This document shows positions 33,581 through 42,746 of a DNA stretch of 64,000 bases, piece after piece (position 1 is the first letter of the stretch; every line of letters starts with the position of its first letter). The position numbers and the translations under genes were made by a program. This DNA comes from Leucobacter chromiireducens (GTDB lineage Bacteria > Actinomycetota > Actinomycetes > Actinomycetales > Microbacteriaceae): positions 62,001-126,000 of the forward strand of contig NZ_RPDI01000001.1 of NCBI RefSeq assembly GCF_003917135.1, given 5' to 3'. The notes below the pieces were generated by a model that had not been told where the DNA came from, did no database searches, and saw only the letters and a program-made list of their open reading frames with translations.

Positions 33581-36500
33581 ATGAGCAAGGACGCGAGACC
33601 CGCGAGGCGTGGGCTGCCAGGCCCGGACTTCTTCGACCTGGCGGGGAGCGATCCCGAGCTGCTGAACTCCGGCAGGATCCCGGATCCCGCGCCGGCGCAC
33701 ACGCCGCTGTTCCGGTGGCTCGCCCGGATCCTCACGGCAGTGGAGGCCCGGCTGCGCGCCCGCGGCGACGCGTCGGTGCGCACTGCGCTGCGCGTGGGCT
33801 GGGCGCTGCTCGCCGCGGTTGGGCTGTTCCTGCTGTTCGGGCCGATTGTCAACAAACCACTCGACTTCGATGAGGTGATCGCCGCGGCCGAGGTCGACGA
33901 GGTCGACTGGGTGGCGCGCGACGTCGGCGTCGACTACGCGGTCTCGCGCGGGGCCGACGGCGAGTTCGTCGCCGAGATCGCCGAGCGCTACACCGCTGAC
34001 TTCCGGAACGGGCCGGAGCCGAGCGTCGAGCGCGTCCTCGTCACCGAGTTCCAGGGCCACGACGCGGAGTTCGCTCTTGGCGAGGTGCGCGTCGACGGCG
34101 CGCCGGTCACCGCCGAGCTGGTGCGCGCGGCGACCACGACGACGATCCGGATCACGCAGCCCGACGGTGCCGACTTTGCCGGGACCCACGACATCGCCGT
34201 GTCGTACACGCTCCGCAACCTGGCCAGCTCGGCGGTCGACGACGCGACGGGCGAGCCGGTCGACGCCTGGAATTGGCCGGTGTTCGGGCAGCTGTGGCCG
34301 CAAGCGACGCGCGGGATCGAGGTGTCGCTCACGCTCCCGGAGGAGCTCGACGCCGCGCTGATCCGCCAGCCGCAGGCGTATGTCGGGTGGCTGATCGCGA
34401 GCGCGACCCAGTGGCTTGAGCCGGAGGACGGCGGCGACGCAGGATCCGGCGCCGCGACCGCCGGGGTGCGCTACAGCTTCACGAACGACCAGGGTCTGCC
34501 GCCCTACCCGGACATCCTGATCCGCGCGAGCTTCGAGCCCGGCACATTCGTGCAGCCACCGACGACGGCGCTCTTCTGGTGGCAGAGCTACGGCCCGCTG
34601 CTGCCGCTCGCAGTGCTGGCGATCCTCGCACTGTTCGCGGCGGCCGCGCGGCGCGTCGTCTGGGCCGACAGCGCGGGGGAGCCATGGTACCTCCCGCGCA
34701 GTGAGCCGCCCGCGCGGCTCGCGCCGGACCTCGCCGCCGCGCTGCTGGGCAGCACCAGGCATGCGGAACTCGTTGCCGAGCTCGTGGATCAGCCGACGCA
34801 CCGCGCGCGGCGCGGGTCGTGGCTGGCCCGGCTCGCGCGCGCTGGGCGCCGCGCGGGGCGCTGGGGCAACGCGCCGGCCGCCAGTGCGGCGGCCCGCAGC
34901 TGGCGCGCCCCCGACGAGGTGGTTGAGCGCGGCCTGCGCTGGGTGCCGGACAGCTACGTCCGCGACTTCTTCGTCTTCGCGCCCATCGCGATCACGCTGC
35001 TGCAGTGGGGGCTGCTGCGGCAGCTCTCCGAGCAGGTGATCCTCGCGGTCGTGTGGTGGCCTGCGGCGTTCGTCGCGGCGTCGACCGTGCTGGCGCTCGC
35101 GACGCTCGTGCTCGTGCACCGCCCGCGCCCGCTCACCCGTGCTGGCGCGCTCGCCGTGCAGCAGCTCAAGGGCGTGCACGTGTTCGCGCGGGCCACGCGC
35201 CTCACGGAGCGCGGCCCGCTCGACGATCCGCTGCTGCCATACGCGCTGCTGTTCGAGCCGCCGCGCCGCGCGGGCCGCAGGGTCACGGCACTCGCGATTC
35301 GCGAGGCCGGCGACCCGGCGATCGCTGGCGGGTGGCGCGGCGAACGCTTCCTTGCGCTGCCGGCGCTGATCGCGTTCGGGGCGGCGCTCGCGGTGCTCGC
35401 CGGGGCGATCACCACGGTCGCGACGGTGCCGCCGCCGTACGAGCCCACCAGACACTTCAGCGAGGACGCGAGCAATCTGCCCGGCACGCTCGCGGTCGAG
35501 TTCTCCGGCTTCGATATCCGGGCCGAGCTGAGCCGTGATGCGGCGGGGGTCGCGCGCCTCACCGTGACCGAGCGACTCGACGCGGTCTTTGCGGCCGACT
35601 CCGCGCGTGTGCCCCAGGTCGCGCGCGAGTGGCGTACGAGCTACCTCGGGCAGGATCTGGGGTTCTCGCTCGAGTCGTTCCGCATCGACGGCGCTGTGGT
35701 GCCCGTGCGCGAACTACCGCAGCCGCGCAGCGCGGTCGCGGTGACGCAGCTCACCGAAGCGCTCTCCGGCACCCACGAGGTGGAGGTGCGCTACACGCTG
35801 GCGAGCGCGGCGGTCGACGCCGGGCCGACGGCTGCGGCCGAGCAGGTGCGCTGGGCCGCGTGGCTCGACACCTGGGAGGACGAGTACTACACGAACCCGA
35901 GCAGCCCGTTCGACGGGTCCGCGCCCGTGCGCCCGCTCCGCATCGAGCTGACCGTCGCCCCCGAGCTCGTCCCCGAGCTGCGCGGCGGCGGCTGGATCGA
36001 CTCGGATCGCGAGCTGCCGCAGATCCCCGACGCCGACGGCAACACGGTGACGCCGTGGCGCGCGGAGATGTCGACGTACGACGACGCCGGGCAGCGCAGG
36101 GAACTGCGGATCGGCTCGGAGACGGTGCGGGAGGACGGCGCGCTCGTTGTCGCGTTCGACGCGGACGCGGTCGAGTCGCGCGAGACCGACGCGCTCGGCG
36201 AGGGCGGCGACTTCGCGGTCTCGCCGGAGGTGAACGCCACACTCGGCCAGTACGAGCTGCAGATCGGCGCGTACACGGACCTCGGCGCGCGACTCGACTT
36301 CGCGCCTGGCACGTTCACCGGGATCGAGGCCGGGGCGGCGCAGCGCGCGGCCGCCGAGCACGCCAGGCCGTACGCCGCGATGATGTGGCTCTCGGGCGGC
36401 CTCCTCGCGGCCTGCGTCGGCACCGCGGCGGCGGCCCTCCTGCGGCGCAGGCCCCCGAGCGTCGGGCTCCGCCTGGTCTCGTTCGGCGCGCTCCCCGCGC

Positions 36501-36664
36501 TCCTCGTCGCGCAGAGCGTGGTGTTCTGGTGGGTGATCGGCCCGATGCCCCGCGGCGACGCGCGTGGCGTTGCTGCGTTCGTCCTTTCGGGGGTGATGCT
36601 CGTCGGCTTCGGGGCCCAGCTGGTCGCCGTGGTGCGCCGCGTCGGCCGCGCGGGTGGAGAATAG
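33581..36664 (+). CDS. Large membrane protein with two DUF2207-like halves
   Basis: 1027 residues. The first half has a membrane helix (about 67-88), an external beta-rich domain (about 95-330; TTTTIRITQPDGADFAGTHDIAVSYTLRNL in outline) and further helices. The second half repeats the scheme: an external domain starting GTLAVEFSGFDIRAELSRDAAGVARLTVTERLDAVF, with LSGTHEVEVRYTLASA matching FAGTHDIAVSYTLRNL in the first half, and three C-terminal helices. The G-THx-x-V-x-YTL strand is typical of DUF2207 membrane proteins, which usually carry one copy. The function is unknown. GGGAG precedes the ATG. Confidence 0.6.
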   Translation: MSKDARPARRGLPGPDFFDLAGSDPELLNSGRIPDPAPAHTPLFRWLARILTAVEARLRARGDASVRTALRVGWALLAAVGLFLLFGPIVNKPLDFDEVIAAAEVDEVDWVARDVGVDYAVSRGADGEFVAEIAERYTADFRNGPEPSVERVLVTEFQGHDAEFALGEVRVDGAPVTAELVRAATTTTIRITQPDGADFAGTHDIAVSYTLRNLASSAVDDATGEPVDAWNWPVFGQLWPQATRGIEVSLTLPEELDAALIRQPQAYVGWLIASATQWLEPEDGGDAGSGAATAGVRYSFTNDQGLPPYPDILIRASFEPGTFVQPPTTALFWWQSYGPLLPLAVLAILALFAAAARRVVWADSAGEPWYLPRSEPPARLAPDLAAALLGSTRHAELVAELVDQPTHRARRGSWLARLARAGRRAGRWGNAPAASAAARSWRAPDEVVERGLRWVPDSYVRDFFVFAPIAITLLQWGLLRQLSEQVILAVVWWPAAFVAASTVLALATLVLVHRPRPLTRAGALAVQQLKGVHVFARATRLTERGPLDDPLLPYALLFEPPRRAGRRVTALAIREAGDPAIAGGWRGERFLALPALIAFGAALAVLAGAITTVATVPPPYEPTRHFSEDASNLPGTLAVEFSGFDIRAELSRDAAGVARLTVTERLDAVFAADSARVPQVAREWRTSYLGQDLGFSLESFRIDGAVVPVRELPQPRSAVAVTQLTEALSGTHEVEVRYTLASAAVDAGPTAAAEQVRWAAWLDTWEDEYYTNPSSPFDGSAPVRPLRIELTVAPELVPELRGGGWIDSDRELPQIPDADGNTVTPWRAEMSTYDDAGQRRELRIGSETVREDGALVVAFDADAVESRETDALGEGGDFAVSPEVNATLGQYELQIGAYTDLGARLDFAPGTFTGIEAGAAQRAAAEHARPYAAMMWLSGGLLAACVGTAAAALLRRRPPSVGLRLVSFGALPALLVAQSVVFWWVIGPMPRGDARGVAAFVLSGVMLVGFGAQLVAVVRRVGRAGGE

Positions 36665-36669
36665 AGCGC

Positions 36670-38430
36670 ATGACCCAGACCGATGCAACCACCGCATTCT
36701 TCGCCGCCCGCGACCAGCTGCTCGCCTGCGCAGGCGATCCGGCCCGCGCACGCGCGGAGTTTCGCTGGCCAGACGTTGGCGCCGAGTTCAACTGGGCGCA
36801 CGACGTCTTCGATGTGATCGCCGAGGGCAACGACACGGTGGCGCTCTGGATCGCCGAGGAGGACGGCAGCGAGCAGCAGCTCACCTTCGCCGAACTGAAG
36901 CGCCGCTCCGACCAGGTCGCCGGCTGGCTGCGGGCCACCGGGGCACGCAGGGGCGATGTCGCGATGCTGATGCTCGGCAACCGGGTCGAGCTGTGGGAGA
37001 TCATGCTCGCGGCGATGAAGATCGGCGTGGTGATCCTCCCCACCTCCGTGGTGCTCGGCGCGGCCGAGCTCGAGGACCGCGTGGCGCGCGGCCGCGTGAA
37101 CTGGGTGTTCGCCGCCCCCGAGGACGCCGTGAAGTTCGCGGAGGTGCCCGGCAACTACCGCGGCATCGGAGTCGGCCTCGCGAGCGGCACGAAGGATCAG
37201 CGCGCAGCGCTCTGGGAGTGGACGCACTACGAGGAGTCACGCGCCGCCGGGGCAGGCGCGATCCCCAAGACGACGCGCAGCACTGATCCCGCGCTGATCT
37301 ATTTCACCTCGGGCACCACGAGCCTGCCGAAGATCGTGGTGCACTCGCACACGAGCTACCCGCTCGGCCACCTCACCACCATGTCGTGGCTCGGTGTGCG
37401 CCCGGGCGACACTCACCTCGTGATCAGCGCGCCGGGCTGGGGCAAGCACGCCTGGTCGAGCTTCTTCGGGCCGTGGCACGTCGGGGCGACCATCTTCGTT
37501 GCGAACTACGGCCGCTTCGACGCGGAGTTCCTCGTCTCGGAGCTCGACCGCGCGGGGGTCACCACCTTCTGCGCGCCGCCCACGGTGTGGCGCATGCTGA
37601 TCCAGCACCGCTTGGAGCGCAAGCCGCACGCGCTGCGCGAACTGGTGTCCGCCGGTGAGCCGCTGAATCCCGAGGTGATCGCGCGCATTCAGGAGTGGTG
37701 GGGGCTCGAAATCCGCGACGGCTACGGCCAGACCGAGACGACCGCGCTCATCGCGAACATGCCAGGCGACCCGATCGTGCCGGGCGCCATGGGGCTGCCG
37801 CTGCCCGGCGTCGACGCCGTGCTCATCGACCCGGTGACCGGGGCGGAGGTCGAGCAGGGCGAGATCTGCCTGCGGATCGACGCGGCCGAGCCGGGCGATG
37901 CCGGCGTGCGCCGCGCCCCCATCAACCTCATGACCGAGTACCTCGGCAACCCGGAGGCGACCGCCCGCGCGACCGCCGACGGGCTGTTCCACACGGGTGA
38001 CGTGGCACGCCGCGACGCCGACGGGGTGCTCACGTTCGTGGGGCGCACCGACGACGTCTTCAAGTCCAGCGACTTCAAGGTGTCGCCGTTCGAGGTCGAG
38101 AGCGCGCTCCTCGAGCACCCGGCCGTCGCCGAAGCCGCGGTGGTTGGCGCGCCGGATGAGACCCGCCTGAACGTCACGAAGGCGTACGTTGCGCTCGCCG
38201 CCGGCGTGCCGGACTCCGAGGACACGGCGCGCGAGATCCTCGCGCACGCGCGCGTCGCGCTCCCGCCATACATGCGGGTGCGCCGGGTGCAGTTCGCGGA
38301 GCTGCCGAAGACCACCTCGGGCAAGATCCGTCGGGTTGAGCTGCGTCAGCACGAGGAGGAGGCGTACGCCGCCGGTGAGCGGACCGCTGGCGAGTGGCGC
38401 GAGGAGGACTTCCCCGGTCTGAAGGGGTAG
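36670..38430 (+). CDS. AMP-forming acyl-CoA synthetase (acetyl/medium-chain type)
   Basis: 586 residues of the ANL superfamily. The P-loop is YFTSGTTSLPKIV, followed by APGWGKHAWSSFFGPWHVGATIF, GYGQTETTA, the FHTGDVARRDADGVLTFVGRTDDVFKSSDFKVSPFEVES segment in outline, and catalytic Lys in KTTSGKIRRVELR. The N-terminal FNWAHDVFDVIAEGND resembles the medium-chain acyl-CoA synthetase (ACSM) and acetyl-CoA synthetase branch. It activates a carboxylate to acyl-CoA with ATP. It starts 5 nt after the DUF2207-like gene, so is probably in the same mRNA. It might use acids produced by the island dehydrogenases, but there is no direct evidence. Confidence 0.85.
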   Translation: MTQTDATTAFFAARDQLLACAGDPARARAEFRWPDVGAEFNWAHDVFDVIAEGNDTVALWIAEEDGSEQQLTFAELKRRSDQVAGWLRATGARRGDVAMLMLGNRVELWEIMLAAMKIGVVILPTSVVLGAAELEDRVARGRVNWVFAAPEDAVKFAEVPGNYRGIGVGLASGTKDQRAALWEWTHYEESRAAGAGAIPKTTRSTDPALIYFTSGTTSLPKIVVHSHTSYPLGHLTTMSWLGVRPGDTHLVISAPGWGKHAWSSFFGPWHVGATIFVANYGRFDAEFLVSELDRAGVTTFCAPPTVWRMLIQHRLERKPHALRELVSAGEPLNPEVIARIQEWWGLEIRDGYGQTETTALIANMPGDPIVPGAMGLPLPGVDAVLIDPVTGAEVEQGEICLRIDAAEPGDAGVRRAPINLMTEYLGNPEATARATADGLFHTGDVARRDADGVLTFVGRTDDVFKSSDFKVSPFEVESALLEHPAVAEAAVVGAPDETRLNVTKAYVALAAGVPDSEDTAREILAHARVALPPYMRVRRVQFAELPKTTSGKIRRVELRQHEEEAYAAGERTAGEWREEDFPGLKG

Positions 38431-38455
38431 CGCCGCGGGCGCGGGCCATCGAAAC

Positions 38456-38499
38456 GTGGCAAACCGACCCTTCGCTGGGGTGAAGGGTCGGTTTGCCAC
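38456..38499. repeat. Palindromic repeat family B, copy 1 (terminator-like)
   Basis: GTGGCAAACCGACCCTTC (38456-38473) pairs perfectly over 18 bp with its partner at 38482-38499 around an 8-nt loop. A second copy is at 55600. It is followed by a G/C-only stretch (38505-38555) rich in GGGGCCC palindromes. Together these fill the gap before the MetE-like gene. Confidence 0.9.
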
Positions 38500-38622
38500 T
38501 TCTCACTGGGGGGGGCTGGGGCCCAGGGCCCCAGGGCCCCACGCCCCCCCCCAAGTGTCACGCAGCGTCACAATCCCTTGGCCAGGTGGAGCCAGACCCC
38601 GCGCCCTCGCTACCGTCAACTC

Positions 38623-39825
38623 ATGACCCGTATCGAAACCACCACCGCAGGCAGCCTGCCCCGCACGCAGGCCCTCATCGAGGCGAACGCCGCACGCACG
38701 TTCGCCGACGACGGCTTCACGCTGCAGTCGACCCCCGAGTACGAGGCGCTCGTCGCCGAGGCGGTGCGCGACGTCGTTGAGCGGCAGCGCGCGGCGGGAA
38801 TCACCCAGCCGGGCGACGGCGAGTTCGGCAAGGCAATGTCGAACGCGGTCGACTACGGCGCGTGGTGGACGTACTCGTTCCAGCGCACCGCAGGTCTCGA
38901 GCTGACCGGCAAGGACATCTTCAGCCAGGAGCCCGTGCGCTCGGCGCCCGGCGACGTGCGCCTCACCACGTTCCCCGACCGCCGCGACTGGACCGCGTTC
39001 GCGGACGCCTACCGCGACCCGGAGAGCGGGATCAGTGTCGGCAAGAACGCGACCGCGTTCCCCGCGACGACCGGCCCGATCAGCTACACGGGGCAGGTGG
39101 CCATCGCCGCGGACACCCGCAACCTGAACGCGGCGCTCGCCGCGGGCGAGACGGGCTTCCTGACGGCGATCGCGCCCGGCTCGGCCGCGCGCATCGAGAA
39201 CGAGTTCTACGGCAGCGAGCAGGAGCACATCGACGCGTGGGTCGCCGCCCTGCGCGAGGAGTACCGCGCCGTGACCGACGCCGGGCTGATCCTGCAGCTC
39301 GACGATCCCTCGCTCGCCGAGAACTGGGACCAGATCAACCCGGAGCCGAGCATCGAGGACTACCTCGCGTTCACGCAGATCCGCATCGACGCGATCAACG
39401 CCGCGATCGAGGGCCTCCCGAAGGAGCAGATCCGCCTGCACCTCTGCTGGGGCTCCTGGCACGGCCCGCACACCACCGACATCGAACTGAAGCACATCCT
39501 GAAGACCGTGCTCGGCGCGAAGGTCGGCCAGATCTCCTTCGAGGCGGCGAACGCGCGCCACGAGCACGAGTGGGCGGTCTGGGAGGAGCAGCGCGAGCTG
39601 ATCCCGGACGACCTGATCCTGGTCCCCGGCGTCATCGGCCACTCGACGAACCTCGTTGAGCACCCCGACCTCGTCGCGCAGCGCATCGAGCGCTTCGCGA
39701 AGATCGTCGGCCCGGAGCGCGTCATCGCCGCGACCGACTGCGGCCTCGGCGGCCGCGTGCACCCGCAGATCGCGTGGGCGAAGCTCGAGGCGCTCGGCGA
39801 GGGCGCGCGCCGAGTGCGCCTCTAG
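38623..39825 (+). CDS. MetE C-terminal-like (cobalamin-independent methionine synthase II family) protein
   Basis: 400 residues, equal to the catalytic half of MetE only. The N-terminus TTTAGSLPRT and QPGDGEFGK match the family. The zinc ligands appear as HLCWGSWHGPH and later ATDCGLGGR. Relatives include core methionine synthases that use a B12 protein as methyl donor and the epoxyalkane:coenzyme M transferases, so the exact thiol substrate cannot be fixed. A TACCGT box (38611-38616) lies six bases before the ATG and there is no ribosome site, so it is probably leaderless. It is convergent with and overlaps the menC stop by 4 nt. Confidence 0.75.
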   Translation: MTRIETTTAGSLPRTQALIEANAARTFADDGFTLQSTPEYEALVAEAVRDVVERQRAAGITQPGDGEFGKAMSNAVDYGAWWTYSFQRTAGLELTGKDIFSQEPVRSAPGDVRLTTFPDRRDWTAFADAYRDPESGISVGKNATAFPATTGPISYTGQVAIAADTRNLNAALAAGETGFLTAIAPGSAARIENEFYGSEQEHIDAWVAALREEYRAVTDAGLILQLDDPSLAENWDQINPEPSIEDYLAFTQIRIDAINAAIEGLPKEQIRLHLCWGSWHGPHTTDIELKHILKTVLGAKVGQISFEAANARHEHEWAVWEEQRELIPDDLILVPGVIGHSTNLVEHPDLVAQRIERFAKIVGPERVIAATDCGLGGRVHPQIAWAKLEALGEGARRVRL

Positions 39826-40838
39826 GGCGTTCCCCCGGCGGCGAGGAGCGCGTGGCACCGGGTCACGCGCTCCCGCCACCACGCGGTGCGCTCGGGCGTC
39901 GCCGCGAAGCGATCCAGCAGATCGGGATCGAGGAGCGGGCGGCCGACCGGGATCGAGCCCCCCTCCGGCACGAGCGGGGTGCGGGTCACGTCGCCCTGCA
40001 GCAGCGCGACCGTGCCGAGGCCGCACGCGCCGGCGAGCATCCCGTCCGGCAGCGCCGCGGCGAGCTGCGCCCCCATCGCGATGCCGACCGACGTGTCGAG
40101 CGCGCTCGACACCACCACCGGGAGCCCGGCCTCGCGCACGATGTCGAGCGCGCGTGACACCCCGCCGAGGGGCTGCGCCTTCACGATGAGCAGGTCGGCG
40201 GCGCCGGCGCGGGCCACGGCGAGCGGGTCACTCGCCTTCCGCACGCTCTCGTCGGCCGCGATCCGCACGGGGGCCCCCGCCGCGGCGAGGCGCTCGCGCA
40301 CCGCGGCGAGCTCGGGCACGGAGGCGCACGGCTGCTCGGCGTAGTCGAGGTCGAACGGTGCGAGCGCGGTGAGCGCCGCGACCGCGGCGTCGACGGACCA
40401 GCCGGTGTTCGCGTCGACGCGCACGCGCGCGTCGGGGCCGAGCGCCTCCCGCACGGCGCGCACCCGCGCGACGTCGTCAGCGAGCGTCTGCCCGCGCTCG
40501 GCGACCTTCACCTTCGCGGTGCGGCAGCCGGGGAAGCGCGCGAGGATCCCTGGCACCTCATCCGGCCCGACCGCAGGCACCGTGGCGTTCACTTCGATGC
40601 GCTCCCGGCGCGGCGCGGGCTGCGCCAGCCAGCCGAAGTCGATCGCCGCGGCGAGCCAGGCGCTCGACTCCGCATCGTCGTACTCGGTGAACGGTGAGAA
40701 CTCGCTCGGCCCCTCGGGGGCGGCGAAGATCGCAGCCTCACGCACGGTGATGCCGCGGAACCTCGTGCGGGTCGGGATCGACACCACGCGCAGCGCGCCG
40801 AGCAGCTCGGTGAGGGGCGGGAGCTCGACGTGCGTCAT
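39822..40838 (-). CDS. menC: o-succinylbenzoate synthase
   Basis: 338 residues of the enolase superfamily, actinobacterial MenC type. It dehydrates SHCHC to o-succinylbenzoate in menaquinone synthesis. Visible sites are KVKVAERG (catalytic Lys region), RVDANTGWS and DLDYAEQP (metal-binding Asp/Glu), RIAADESV, and IVKAQPLGGV with the second catalytic Lys. Members are short (about 320-340), consistent here. The ATG at 40838 lies seven bases after a TACACT box (40846-40851 on the minus strand); a longer start at 40868 is less likely. menB lies about 0.9 kb away on the other strand. Confidence 0.9.
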   Translation of the reverse strand: MTHVELPPLTELLGALRVVSIPTRTRFRGITVREAAIFAAPEGPSEFSPFTEYDDAESSAWLAAAIDFGWLAQPAPRRERIEVNATVPAVGPDEVPGILARFPGCRTAKVKVAERGQTLADDVARVRAVREALGPDARVRVDANTGWSVDAAVAALTALAPFDLDYAEQPCASVPELAAVRERLAAAGAPVRIAADESVRKASDPLAVARAGAADLLIVKAQPLGGVSRALDIVREAGLPVVVSSALDTSVGIAMGAQLAAALPDGMLAGACGLGTVALLQGDVTRTPLVPEGGSIPVGRPLLDPDLLDRFAATPERTAWWRERVTRCHALLAAGGTP

Positions 40839-40987
40839 GCCACCGAGTGTACGGAGTTCCTCCGACATGCGATGAAGCTGGAGCCGAAGGATCCGGCGTC
40901 CCACCTGCGGATTTTTGCGCCGAGACCAGGGGAAAGGCCAGCCTCACCATGCTTGCGCACCGCCGATTCGAGGGTCAGACTCAGTGC

Positions 40988-41722
40988 ATGGCACTCACGC
41001 AGAACCCCGGAAACCAGCGGCAACACGCAGACGAGCCACACCAGAAGATCGGCCAGCGCCTCAACTGGTTGCGCGCCGGCGTGCTCGGCGCGAACGACGG
41101 CATCGTCTCGACCGCCGGCGTGGTGATCGGCGTCGCCGGCGCGACGCCAGGCAACCTCGTCGCGATCGTGACGGCCGGCCTCGCCGCCCTCGTCGCCGGC
41201 GCGTTCTCGATGGCGGGCGGCGAGTACGTGTCGGTGAGCACGCAGCGCGACACGGAGCGCGCGCTGATCGCGAAGGAGACGCGCGAGCTCGCTGAGCAGC
41301 CGGAGGAGGAGCTGCAGGAGCTCGCCGGGTTCTACGAGCAGCGCGGGCTCTCCGCTGGGCTCGCGCAGCAGGTGGCCGAGGAGCTCACGGCGCACGACGC
41401 GCTCGCCGCGCACGCCGAGGTGGAGCTCGGGATCGACCCAGGCGAATACACGAGCCCCTGGGCTGCCGCGGTGTCGTCGTTCGTCGCGTTCACGGTCGGA
41501 GCCCTGATCCCGCTCCTCATGATCCTGCTGCCGGTCGGGGAGCATCGCGTCTGGGTGGCCGCGCTCGGCGTGGTGGTCGGGCTCGTGCTGACCGGCTGGA
41601 TCAGCGCGGGGCTCGGCGAGTCGCCGAAGCGCCCAGCGATCCTGCGCAATGTGACGATGGGCATCGCGACGATGGCGGCCACCTACCTCATCGGGCTGCT
41701 GTTCGGGGTGGCGGTGTCCTGA
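40988..41722 (+). CDS. VIT1/CCC1-family metal transporter
   Basis: 244 residues. N-terminal LNWLRAGVLGANDGIVSTAGVVIGVAGA and GLAALVAGAFSMAGGEYVSVSTQRDTE are the CCC1/VIT1 signatures. A cytoplasmic helical stretch rich in Glu follows (about 85-150; the metal-binding region), then three membrane helices ending LIGLLFGVAVS. In plants and yeast the family moves Fe2+/Mn2+ into vacuoles; in bacteria it is thought to export them. It is divergent from menC. Confidence 0.85.
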   Translation: MALTQNPGNQRQHADEPHQKIGQRLNWLRAGVLGANDGIVSTAGVVIGVAGATPGNLVAIVTAGLAALVAGAFSMAGGEYVSVSTQRDTERALIAKETRELAEQPEEELQELAGFYEQRGLSAGLAQQVAEELTAHDALAAHAEVELGIDPGEYTSPWAAAVSSFVAFTVGALIPLLMILLPVGEHRVWVAALGVVVGLVLTGWISAGLGESPKRPAILRNVTMGIATMAATYLIGLLFGVAVS

Positions 41723-41748
41723 TCCGCCGCGGCGAATAGGCTGGGCAC

Positions 41749-42663
41749 ATGACGCAGCAGGTTTCAGAGCTTTTCGATCCGGCAGAGTGGGAGATCGCCC
41801 CGGGCGCCGCCGAGTACACGGACATCACCGCGCACCTCAGCGTGGACGGCAGGATCGCGCGCATCGCGTTCGACCGTCCCGAGGTGCGCAACGCGTTCCG
41901 CCCGCGCACCGTCGACGAGCTCTACGATGCGCTCGACCGGGTGCGCGTGAACCCGCGCGTCGGCGTCGTGCTGCTCACCGGTAACGGACCCTCCCCGCGC
42001 GACGGCGGCTGGGCGTTCTGCTCGGGCGGCGATCAGCGCATCCGCGGCCGCGACGGCTACAAGTACGCGGAGTCGGAGGAGGCGGTCGGGCCCGAGGAGC
42101 GCGCACGCGCCGGGCGGCTGCACATCCTTGAGGTGCAGCGCCTCATCCGCTTCATGCCGAAGGTGGTCATCGCGCTCGTGCCCGGCTGGGCGGCCGGCGG
42201 CGGGCACTCGCTGAACGTGATCTGCGACCTCACGATCGCGAGCCGTGAGCACGCGAAGTTCAAGCAGACCGACGCGGACGTCGGCTCGTTCGACGCCGGC
42301 TACGGCAGCGCGTACTTCGCGAAGCAGGTGGGGCAGAAGTTTGCGCGCGAGATCTTCTTCCTCGCCGAGGAGTACTCGGCGGAGCGTGCGCGCGAGATCG
42401 GCGCGGTCAACGAGGTCGTGCCGCACGCGGAGCTCGAACGCACCGGGATCGCATGGGCGCGCACGATCCTCGGGAAGTCGCCGACCGCGATCCGGATGCT
42501 GAAGTACGCGATGAACGCGGTCGACGATGGGATCGTCGGGCAGCAGCTCTTCGCTGGCGAGACCACCCGTCTCGCGTACGGCACCGACGAGGCCGTCGAG
42601 GGGCGCGACTCGTTCCTCGAGAAGCGCGAGCCCGACTGGAGCCCGTTCCCTTACCACTTCTAG
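41749..42663 (+). CDS. menB: 1,4-dihydroxy-2-naphthoyl-CoA synthase
   Basis: 304 residues of the crotonase family. It cyclises o-succinylbenzoyl-CoA to DHNA-CoA. Visible are FDRPEVRNAFRPRTVDELYDALD, GWAFCSGGDQRIRGRDGY, the oxyanion loop GWAAGGGHSLNVICDLTIAS and VGSFDAGYGSAYFAKQVG, all typical of MenB, and the conserved PDWSPFPYHF-like end. A TAGGCT box (41737-41742) lies six bases before the ATG without a ribosome site, so it is probably leaderless. A strong hairpin (42699) follows. Confidence 0.95.
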   Translation: MTQQVSELFDPAEWEIAPGAAEYTDITAHLSVDGRIARIAFDRPEVRNAFRPRTVDELYDALDRVRVNPRVGVVLLTGNGPSPRDGGWAFCSGGDQRIRGRDGYKYAESEEAVGPEERARAGRLHILEVQRLIRFMPKVVIALVPGWAAGGGHSLNVICDLTIASREHAKFKQTDADVGSFDAGYGSAYFAKQVGQKFAREIFFLAEEYSAERAREIGAVNEVVPHAELERTGIAWARTILGKSPTAIRMLKYAMNAVDDGIVGQQLFAGETTRLAYGTDEAVEGRDSFLEKREPDWSPFPYHF

Positions 42664-42698
42664 GGCGCGGGATCGCGGCTGCGCGGGATCGCGGCCGT

Positions 42699-42727
42699 GC
42701 GGCTGGGCGGTCCCGCCGCCCAGCCGC
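42699..42727. terminator. Bidirectional terminator between menB and malate synthase
   Basis: GCGGCTGGGCGG pairs perfectly with CCGCCCAGCCGC around TCCCG. It lies in the convergent gap and has no T-run on either strand. Confidence 0.75.
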
Positions 42728-42746
42728 GGAGCCGCGCCGGCTCCGC

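Noticed and set aside
38500-38560. CRISPR-like or regular repeat array
   Set aside because: It is only a G/C-rich low-complexity stretch with GGGGCCC palindromes; there are no spacers and no cas genes.
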